From positions 186,001-250,000 of the forward strand of contig NZ_CP112880.1 of NCBI RefSeq assembly GCF_028747205.1: a stretch of 64,000 bases of DNA, given 5' to 3'. Position 1 is the stretch's first letter; every line of letters starts with the position of its first letter. This document shows, one piece after another, positions 57,172 through 64,000 of this stretch. This DNA is from Streptomyces sp. CA-278952 (lineage in GTDB: Bacteria; Actinomycetota; Actinomycetes; Streptomycetales; Streptomycetaceae). The notes beneath the pieces are model-generated. The model was not told the DNA's origin and did not search any database. It worked only from the letters and a program-made list of their open reading frames with translations. A program made the position numbers and the translations under genes.

Positions 57172-60100
57172 TCAGCTCCGTGGGGTGCGGGGCCGGGCGG
57201 CCGCCGGTGCGGACGGGGACGCGGCGAGGCCGAGACGTGCGGTCAGCACCTCGCCCAGCGCCGCCAGGACGCCGGGGTCCCGGAGCATGTCCCCGTGGGC
57301 GACGCCGGTGGGGTGCTCGCTCAGCCGCCCCTCCAGGTACGGCTTCCACTGCGCGGTGGAGACCTCGCTCACCAGTTGCTCGTGCGTGCCGGTGAAAAAC
57401 TCGACGTCGCCGCGGAAGAGAGAGGGCACGTAGCGCTGCATCAGCAGCACGTTGTTGACGTACACCTCGAAGCGGTCGCGGATCTCCTCGTCCCGCAGCT
57501 GCGCCAGGGAACCGCCCTCGGCGCGCACGCTCTCCAGGTAGCGGGCGAGGACCGGCTCGGGGTCCTCCTCCAGCTCCTCCTCTCCGACGGCGATACCGGC
57601 GTCGCGGAAACGGCGGGCCATCAGCCCGTACCTGTCGTCCTTCGGCCGGTCGCGGTCGTTGGGGTAGGCGTCGACGAGCGTCAGCAGCTCGACGCTCTCG
57701 CCGCGCTCCTGGAGGAGGGTGGCCAGCGCGTAGGCGATCTGCCCGCCGAACGACCAGCCCAGCAGCCGGTACGGGCCCGACGGCTGCACCTCGCGGACGC
57801 GCTCGAGGTAGTCGGCCGCCATCTCCTCCATCGTCGCGGGGAAGCGTTCGCCGGCCGAGGGCCGTGTGGCCTGCAGGCCGTAGACGGGCAGGTCGGACGG
57901 CAGCTGCTTCAGCAGTCCGCTGTAGCACCAGCTGAGGCCGGAGCCGGGGTGCAGACAGAACAGCGGGCGCTGCGTCCCGCCTGTGCGCAGCGCCAGCAGG
58001 GTCGCGAAGGCGTTCTCCTCGTCTCCCGCGCCGAGCCGCCCGGAGAGCCCGGCGGGCGTGGGCGCGGCGAAGACGTCCCGCACCGCCAGCCGCACACCGA
58101 GGACGGACTCGATCCGGCGGAGCAGCCGGATCGCGAGCATCGAGTGGCCGCCCAGGAGGAAGAAGTCGTCGTCCACCCCGGCGCTCTCCAGCCCGAGCAC
58201 CTCGGCGAACAGCTCGCACAGCAGCTCTTCCTGCGGGGTGCGGGCCAGGGTGCGGCCGCCCGACGGGGTCGCCTCCGGTACCGGGAGGGCAGCGCGGTCG
58301 AGCTTGCCGTTCGCGGTCAGCGGCAGGTCGTCGAGCGGGACGAAGGCCGCGGGCACCATGTACGCGGGCAGCTGCCGGGCGGCGTGGGCGCGCAGTTCCC
58401 GGGGGTCGGCCGTGCGGCCGGGGGCGGGGACCACGTAGGCGACGAGCCGCGTCGCTTCCCCGGGCGCGGTCAGGACGGCGGCCCGGGCGACATCGGCGTG
58501 CGCGAGCAGGACGTTCTCGATCTCGCCCGGCTCCACCCGGAAGCCGCGCAGCTTGAGCTGGGCGTCAGCCCGGCCGAGGAAGGCGAGGGTGCCGTCACGC
58601 CGCCACCGTACAAGGTCGCCGGTGCGGTACATCCGGCTGCCCGGCGGGCCGAAGGGCGCGGCCAGGAACCGTTCGGCGGTGAGCCCGGGGCGGGAGAGGT
58701 AGCCGCGCGCGAGTCCGGAGCCGGCCACGTACAGCTCGCCCGCGACACCGACGGGGACGGGGTCGAGTCGCTCGTCGAGCACGTGGAGCCGGGTGCCGGG
58801 CAGAGGTGCGCCGATCGGTACGGGGTCGGGCCAGTCGTCCGCGGCGGCGGGCAGGGCGAGGGCGCTGACCACGTGCGTCTCGGTCGGGCCGTAGTTGTTG
58901 TAGAGGCGGCGTGCGGGCAGCGCCGCGCAGAACGCCCTGAGGTCCGCGCCGGGGGTCAGGGCCTCGCCTGCCTGGACGAGGGTGTCCAGCTCCGGGAGGT
59001 CGACGCCGTCGGCGAGGGCGGCGGACGCCAGGGCGTCGAGCACGAGGTGGGGCGCGAAGAGCTCCCGCACCCGGTGCTCGCTCAGCCAGTGCGCCAGTGC
59101 ACGCGGGTCGCGGCGCACGTCCTCGGGGACGACGACCAGGGCGTTCCCGTGGAGCAGCGCGCCGACGGCCTCCTGAACCGAGACGTCGAAGGTGGCCGCG
59201 GTGAACTGCGCGGTACGGGCGGGGTGTTCTGTGCCGAAGGCGCTGCGGTGCCAATGGGCCAGGTTGAGCAGGGCACCGGCCGGCATGACGACGCCCTTGG
59301 GCCGGCCGGTGGAGCCGGAGGTGTAGAGGACGTACGCGGGGTGGTCCGGCGCCATGGGGCGGACGCCGTCCGCGGGGCCGAGGTCTCCGTCCGGCAGGGC
59401 GGCCGTCTCCCCCGCCGTGGAGGGCGCGTCGAGCACGAGGAGGGTGCCGCCGGGTACGGGCGGCAGGTCCACGCGCCGCGCGTCGACCGTGACGACCACG
59501 GTCGGCCGGGCCTCGGCGAGCGTGCGGGCGGTGCGTTCGGCGGGCTGCGCGGGGTCGAGCGGCAGATAGGCGGCTCCGGCCTTCCATACGGCCAGCGTCG
59601 CGATGTGCAGCTGCGCGCCCCGGCCGGTGGCGACGCCGACGACGTGCTCGGGCCCGACGCCGTGCCGCAGGAGGAGACGGGCGAGCCGGTTGGCGCGGGC
59701 GTTCAGCTCGGCGTAGCCGAGGATGGTGCCGTCGTCGACGACCGCCTCGCGCCGCGGGGTGCGGCGCACCTGCTCCTCGAAGGTCTCCGCGAGGGTGCGG
59801 TGCACCGTCTGGCCGGGGCCGCCGCTGCCGCTCTCCAGGAGCGCGGCGCGCCGCTGCTCGCCGAGGACGTCCAGGCGGCTGAGCCGCCGCTTGGGTGAGC
59901 CGACGGCCTGGGTGAGGACGCGGAGGAATCCGTCGGCGAGCGCCCGCGCGGTCTCCGGGTCGAACAGTTCCGCGCTGTACTCCAGTCCGCCGGACAGACC
60001 GGACGGGGTGCCGTCGGCGGCGCGGCGCTCGCTGAGGGCGAGCAGCAGGTCGAACTTGGCTGTGCCCGAACTGGTCCGCTCGGGGCTCACAGTGAGCCCG

Positions 60101-63100
60101 CCGGGGGTCGCGAACTCCCGGTCGCCGTGCACGTCTCCCGTGGTGCCGAGGGTCAGCATGGCCTGGAAGAGCGGGTGCCGGGCGGCCGACCTGGCGGGGT
60201 TCAGCTCCTCCACCAGCCTCTCGAACGGCACGTCCTGGTGCCGGTAGGCGGCCAGGTCGGTGGTGCGCACCCGGCGCAGCAGCTCGCCGAAGGCGGGATC
60301 GCCCGACAGGTCGGTGCGCAGCACGAGGGTGTTGACGAAGAAGCCGACGAGGTCGGCGGACGCGTCGTCGGTGCGGCCCGCGACAGTAGTGCCGAGGGGT
60401 ACGTCCGTGCCCGCGCCGAAGCGGGAGAGCGTCGCCGCCAGCGCGGCGTGCAGGACCATGAAGACGCTGCATCCGTGCCGTTGGGCGGTGGTGACGATCC
60501 CGGCGTGCAGCTCGGCGGGGACCTCGAGGGGCAGCCTGCCGCCGCGGTAGCCGGCGCGCACGGGGCGCGGACGGTCCAACGGCAGCGGGAGTTCCTCCGG
60601 CAGGCCGTCCAACTGCTCGCGCCAGTAGCGCAGTTGTTCTGCGAGGGGGCTGTGCTCGTCGTCCTCGGAGCCGAGGACCCGCTGCTGCCACAGGGTGTAG
60701 TCGGCGTACTGGACGGGCAAAGGCGCAGCGTCCGGTTCGCGGCCCTCGGCGCGGGCGGTGTAGGCGTCGGTGACGTCCCGCAGCAGCGGCCGCAGGGACC
60801 AGCCGTCGCCGGCGATGTGGTGCAGTAGCAGGAGGAGTACGGACTCCGTCTCGGACAGCCGCAGCAGCGAAGCGCGCAGGGGCGGTTCGTGGGTGAGGTC
60901 GAAGGTGTGGCGGGCGGCCGCGGAGAGCGCGCCGGCGAGCTCGTTCTCGGCGACGTGGGACACCGTCAGCTCGGGCACGGCCTTGCCCGGCGGGAGCACC
61001 ACCTGGACGGGCCCGGCGTCGTCCTCGGTGAACACGGTGCGCAGGGACTCGTGGCGGACGGCGGTGTCGGCGAGCGCGGAGCGCAGCGCGTCGACGTCCA
61101 GCGGCCCGCTCATCCGCACGGCGACGGGGATGTTGTACGCGGGGCTCGGCCCCTCGAAGCGGTGGATGAACCACAGCCGCCGCTGCGCGTACGACACCGG
61201 GAGCCGGTCGGGGCGCGGTGCGGCCCGTACCAGCGGGGGGCGTGCGTCGGCGGCGTGTTCGAGCGCGCGGGCGACGCCCGCGGGTGTGGGCGCGTCGAAG
61301 AGGGTCCTGATGGAGAGCTCGACCTGGAGGACGGTGCGGATGCGGCCGATCAGCCGGGTGGCGAGCAGCGAGTGCCCGCCGAGGTGGAAGAAGTGGTCGT
61401 CGACCCCGACGGACGGCAGCGCGAGGACTTCCGCGAACAGCTCGCACAGGATCTCCTCGCGCGGGTCGCGCGGGGCGCGGGAGGCGGCGAGGCGGCGTTC
61501 GGGTGCGGGGAGCGCGGCGCGGTCGACCTTGCCGTTCGGGTTGAGCGGCAGGGCGTCGAGGTCGACGACGACGGCCGGGACCATGTGGTCGGGCAGGCGG
61601 GTGCGCAGGTGCTCCCGCAGGTCGGCTCCGCTGTGGCCGGGGCGGCGTACGGCGTAGGCGATCAGTTCGGGGCCGTCGGCGCGGTCCTCCCGGACCGCGG
61701 CCACCGCCTGCGCGACGTCGTCGTGCCGGGCGAGGTGGGTCTCGATCTCGCCGAGCTCGATGCGGAAGCCGCGGACCTTGACCTGGTCGTCGGCCCGGCC
61801 GAGGTAGGTGAGCGCGCCGTTGCCGGTCCACCGCACCAGGTCGCCGGTGCGGTACATGCGCGCGCCGCCGTCGCCGAACGGGTCGGCGACGAACCGGTCC
61901 GCGGTGAGCGCGGCCCGGCCCAGGTAGCCGCGGGCGACCCCGACGCCGGCGAGGTAGAGCTCGCCGACGGCGCCGGGAGGCATCAGGCGGAGGAGCGGAT
62001 CGAGCACGTACGCACGGGTGTTGGGGAGCGGCACGCCGATGTCCGGGCTGCCGGGGTCGTCGCCGGCACGCCAGACGGTCGCGTAGACGGTGGCCTCGGT
62101 GGGCCCGTAGCAGTTGTAGACGCGGGCGTCGGGTGCGGCCGCGCGGACCGTCTCCAGGGCCGCCGCGGTGAACGCCTCGCCGGCCAGGACGACCGTGCCC
62201 ACGTCCCAACGCACCTCGTGGCCGGTGAGGACGTGGGTGAGGGCGGAGGGCACGCCGCTGACGAGGTCGGCGCCCTCGGTCACGGTGGGGTCCGCGAGGG
62301 ACAGCGCGTTGTCCACGAGCCGCACCGTGCCGCCGCAGGTCAGCGGAGGGAACAGCTCGAAGACCGAGACGTCGAAGCTCGTCGACGTGGAACACACGAC
62401 CCGGGCGAGCCGCTCGGCGCCCCACTCGCGGTGGGCCCACGCCACGAGGTTGGCGACGTTCGCCCTGGGCACGACGACGCCCTTGGGGCGGCCCGTCGAG
62501 CCGGAGGTGTAGATGGCGTACGCGGCGGCGTACGCGGGTACGGCGACGCCGGGGTCGGACGGGTCCGCCGCGGCGGTCTCGGCGGCCGTGTCCGGCGCGT
62601 CCAGCTCCAGCCGGGCGGCCGCGCCGGGCAGCCGGTCGGCCAACTCGCCTGTGGTGACGGTCAGTACGGGCCGGGCGTCACCCACGACGTGCGCCAGCAG
62701 GTCGGCCGGATAGGCGGGGTCGAGCGGAACGTAGGCGCCGCCCGCCTTCCACACGGCGAGCAGCGTCGCCAGCAGCTCGGTGCCGCGGGGCAGCAGGACG
62801 CCGACGAACGACTCGGCGCGTACGCCGCGGGCGCGCAGCACCCGGGCGAGCCGGTTCGCGCGGTCGTTCAGCTCGGCGTACGACAGCTGGTCCCGGCCGG
62901 CCGTCACGGCGGTCGCCGCGGGCGTGGCGGCGGCCTGCCGCTCGAACCAGTCGGAGACCGTGCCGGGCGGCAGCGGTGCGGCGGTGTCGTTCCAGCGGCG
63001 CAGGACGGTGTCGCGTTCGGCCGGGTCAAGCAGATCCAGGGAGCCGCAGGCGCGGCCGGGGGTGGCGGCCATCGCGGACAGCACGGCGGTCAGGCGCCGT

Positions 63101-64000
63101 ACGGTCGCGCGGGCCAGTTCGGTGCCGACCGCGTCCGGGCGGTGGCTGAGCCGCAGTCCGAGTGCGTCGGACGGCTCGATGATCAGGGCGAGCGCGTAGT
63201 GCGTGGCGTCGCGCACGACGGCCCCGACCACCTTCCCGGGGAGCTCCTCGCCGGAGCCGTCCGCCATGCCCTCGGCGCTGACCGGGTAGTTCTCGAAGAC
63301 CGTGGCGGTGTCGAAGAGTTCGCCGTGGCCGGCCCAGCGCTGGATCTCGGCGAGGCTGACGTACTGGTGCTCCACCAGGGCCGACTGCTCCCGCTGGAGG
63401 CGTACCGCCAGCTCGCGCAGGGAGGCGCGGGCGTCGACCGCGACCCGTACCGGAACGGTGTTGAGGAGGAGGCCCACCATCCTTTCCATGCCCGGGAGTT
63501 CGGCAGGGCGGCCGGAGACGGTGGCCCCGAAGACGACGTCGGCGCGTCCGGTCGTCCAGGACAGTACGAGCGCCCAGGCGGCCTGTACCACGGTGTTCAG
63601 GGTGACGCCCCACTCGCGTGCCCGTCGGGTGAGCGCGGCGGTGGTCTCGCGGTCCAGGGTCGCGCGGACTTGCTCGGGCACCCGCACGGGGCGCCGTCCG
63701 GGAGCGAGGAGCGTGGGCCCGTCCAGGCCGTCCAGCGCCTCGCGCCAGGCGCGCTCGGAGGCGTCCCGGTCCCGCTGGGAGAGCCACCGCAGGTAGTCCT
63801 GGTAAGGAGGTACGCGCGGCAGGCCGCGGTCGTCGCCGCCCTGCCGGTAGAGCGTTATCAGCTCGCGCAGCAGAACCGGGGTGGACCAGCCGTCCCAGAG
63901 GATGTGGTGGTGGGCCAGGACGAAGCGGAAGCGGCCCTCGCCCCGGCGTATCAGCAGGAAGCGGACCAGCGGCGGGCGGCGCAGGTCGAAGCGCGTCCAG
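57172..64000 (-). CDS. Nonribosomal peptide synthetase, C-A-PCP-C-A-PCP-TE (5' end outside)
   Basis: About 2275 residues to the window edge, no start seen. C1 (64000 to about 63000) has [10 protein letters not shown] and a [15 protein letters not shown] end, typical of C domains after an epimerase. A1 (about 62900-61500) has [16 protein letters not shown] and [13 protein letters not shown], with selectivity residues D-V-F-S-V-A-C-V-Y-K. PCP1 Ser is in HLGGHSLLA (about 61370). C2 (about 61200-59900) has HHIAGDGWS, an L-residue type. A2 (about 59720-58300) has residues D-V-Q-A-V-A-N-V-V-K. PCP2 is LLGGHSMLA. The TE has GWSFGG (about 57750) and the catalytic His in GVAHGDML. It ends an assembly line. 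Confidence 0.95.
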   Translation of the reverse strand, partial: WTRFDLRRPPLVRFLLIRRGEGRFRFVLAHHHILWDGWSTPVLLRELITLYRQGGDDRGLPRVPPYQDYLRWLSQRDRDASERAWREALDGLDGPTLLAPGRRPVRVPEQVRATLDRETTAALTRRAREWGVTLNTVVQAAWALVLSWTTGRADVVFGATVSGRPAELPGMERMVGLLLNTVPVRVAVDARASLRELAVRLQREQSALVEHQYVSLAEIQRWAGHGELFDTATVFENYPVSAEGMADGSGEELPGKVVGAVVRDATHYALALIIEPSDALGLRLSHRPDAVGTELARATVRRLTAVLSAMAATPGRACGSLDLLDPAERDTVLRRWNDTAAPLPPGTVSDWFERQAAATPAATAVTAGRDQLSYAELNDRANRLARVLRARGVRAESFVGVLLPRGTELLATLLAVWKAGGAYVPLDPAYPADLLAHVVGDARPVLTVTTGELADRLPGAAARLELDAPDTAAETAAADPSDPGVAVPAYAAAYAIYTSGSTGRPKGVVVPRANVANLVAWAHREWGAERLARVVCSTSTSFDVSVFELFPPLTCGGTVRLVDNALSLADPTVTEGADLVSGVPSALTHVLTGHEVRWDVGTVVLAGEAFTAAALETVRAAAPDARVYNCYGPTEATVYATVWRAGDDPGSPDIGVPLPNTRAYVLDPLLRLMPPGAVGELYLAGVGVARGYLGRAALTADRFVADPFGDGGARMYRTGDLVRWTGNGALTYLGRADDQVKVRGFRIELGEIETHLARHDDVAQAVAAVREDRADGPELIAYAVRRPGHSGADLREHLRTRLPDHMVPAVVVDLDALPLNPNGKVDRAALPAPERRLAASRAPRDPREEILCELFAEVLALPSVGVDDHFFHLGGHSLLATRLIGRIRTVLQVELSIRTLFDAPTPAGVARALEHAADARPPLVRAAPRPDRLPVSYAQRRLWFIHRFEGPSPAYNIPVAVRMSGPLDVDALRSALADTAVRHESLRTVFTEDDAGPVQVVLPPGKAVPELTVSHVAENELAGALSAAARHTFDLTHEPPLRASLLRLSETESVLLLLLHHIAGDGWSLRPLLRDVTDAYTARAEGREPDAAPLPVQYADYTLWQQRVLGSEDDEHSPLAEQLRYWREQLDGLPEELPLPLDRPRPVRAGYRGGRLPLEVPAELHAGIVTTAQRHGCSVFMVLHAALAATLSRFGAGTDVPLGTTVAGRTDDASADLVGFFVNTLVLRTDLSGDPAFGELLRRVRTTDLAAYRHQDVPFERLVEELNPARSAARHPLFQAMLTLGTTGDVHGDREFATPGGLTVSPERTSSGTAKFDLLLALSERRAADGTPSGLSGGLEYSAELFDPETARALADGFLRVLTQAVGSPKRRLSRLDVLGEQRRAALLESGSGGPGQTVHRTLAETFEEQVRRTPRREAVVDDGTILGYAELNARANRLARLLLRHGVGPEHVVGVATGRGAQLHIATLAVWKAGAAYLPLDPAQPAERTARTLAEARPTVVVTVDARRVDLPPVPGGTLLVLDAPSTAGETAALPDGDLGPADGVRPMAPDHPAYVLYTSGSTGRPKGVVMPAGALLNLAHWHRSAFGTEHPARTAQFTAATFDVSVQEAVGALLHGNALVVVPEDVRRDPRALAHWLSEHRVRELFAPHLVLDALASAALADGVDLPELDTLVQAGEALTPGADLRAFCAALPARRLYNNYGPTETHVVSALALPAAADDWPDPVPIGAPLPGTRLHVLDERLDPVPVGVAGELYVAGSGLARGYLSRPGLTAERFLAAPFGPPGSRMYRTGDLVRWRRDGTLAFLGRADAQLKLRGFRVEPGEIENVLLAHADVARAAVLTAPGEATRLVAYVVPAPGRTADPRELRAHAARQLPAYMVPAAFVPLDDLPLTANGKLDRAALPVPEATPSGGRTLARTPQEELLCELFAEVLGLESAGVDDDFFLLGGHSMLAIRLLRRIESVLGVRLAVRDVFAAPTPAGLSGRLGAGDEENAFATLLALRTGGTQRPLFCLHPGSGLSWCYSGLLKQLPSDLPVYGLQATRPSAGERFPATMEEMAADYLERVREVQPSGPYRLLGWSFGGQIAYALATLLQERGESVELLTLVDAYPNDRDRPKDDRYGLMARRFRDAGIAVGEEELEEDPEPVLARYLESVRAEGGSLAQLRDEEIRDRFEVYVNNVLLMQRYVPSLFRGDVEFFTGTHEQLVSEVSTAQWKPYLEGRLSEHPTGVAHGDMLRDPGVLAALGEVLTARLGLAASPSAPAAARPRTPRS

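Noticed and set aside
57295..59898. An 867-codon plus-strand frame opposite the NRPS
   Set aside because: Antisense of the NRPS TE and A2 region, no ribosome site and no protein family resemblance.
58595..62440. A 1281-codon minus-strand frame inside the NRPS
   Set aside because: Alternative frame of the NRPS gene with Arg/Pro/Ala composition; the NRPS frame holds all catalytic motifs.

Overview
The window is about 64 kb of very GC-rich DNA with the codon bias, GGAGG-type ribosome binding sites, GTG/TTG starts and ATGA-coupled genes of a Streptomyces-type actinomycete. Typical markers are an Asp23/Gls24 envelope locus, SpoIIE-type phosphatases, a roadblock/conservon remnant, a class-E-like LAETG surface protein, an F420-type reductase, a CAP-domain sigma factor and a modular NRPS. 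No rRNA, CRISPR array or intact phage was seen. One tRNA (Trp, CCA anticodon) is present at 15789-15861.

Layout. 1-5300: end of a family 8 polysaccharide lyase, a DinB protein, a solute-binding-like protein, an acetyltransferase and a Cys-rich 503-aa protein of unknown function. 5400-11500: a small HTH/DUF4180 pair, two overlapping CNNM/CorC-type transporters preceded by a short Pro/acidic leader ORF, a YciO-type protein and small hypotheticals. 11460-15650: a kinase, an ABC-F protein with a long leader that may encode a regulatory peptide, and an MptB-like mannosyltransferase. 15800-22100: tRNA-Trp, a PP2C phosphatase next to a MASE1 sensor lacking an output domain, a 32-aa Pro/Arg peptide gene, an antitoxin-like protein, and one polypeptide joining an ECF sigma factor, a zinc anti-sigma motif, a membrane helix and an extracellular CAP domain. 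22100-29300: an orphan cytochrome oxidase subunit I, an F420/NADP oxidoreductase-like gene and a divergent Asp23 locus (ECF sigma, ZAS-Asp23 fusion, three more Asp23-like proteins, a DUF2273-like protein and AmaP).

29500-39750: SRPBCC protein, Cys-rich pentapeptide-repeat protein, a 3-hydroxyisobutyryl-CoA hydrolase, a PAS-GAF-PP2C-HATPase regulator, an LAETG wall protein, a histidine phosphatase, a GNAT protein, a DUF6397-like protein and a roadblock protein. 39880-43540 is a decay zone: a frameshifted PPOX protein, a broken conservon GTPase, a broken TerD gene and a gene interrupted by a 31-bp tandem duplication, with an intact methyltransferase and MpaB-like oxygenase between them. 43570-53820: desaturase, an SNF2 helicase coupled to a SWIM protein, a 15-bp repeat array, an amidase, and a GAF regulator beside an aldehyde dehydrogenase.

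53820-57160 is a second accessory or decayed zone: a TnsA-like relic, an EthD gene with a truncated carboxymuconolactone decarboxylase gene and a divergent HxlR regulator with paired operators, a Tn3-type transposase fragment, and a chimera of a cysteine-dioxygenase-like N-terminus with half an MFS exporter. This chimera sits immediately after the last NRPS gene. The NRPS (57172 to the window edge, minus strand) reads C-A-PCP-C-A-PCP-TE and ends the assembly line. Its first C domain looks like the type that follows an epimerase. The loss of half the exporter raises the question of whether this cluster still exports its product this way.

The most unusual items are the one-polypeptide sigma/anti-sigma/CAP receptor (19673-21274), the ZAS-Asp23 envelope sigma locus, the possible mgtL-like leader at 7271-7342 and the cysteine dioxygenase-MFS chimera. 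All calls come from reading the sequence only. No database search was run.
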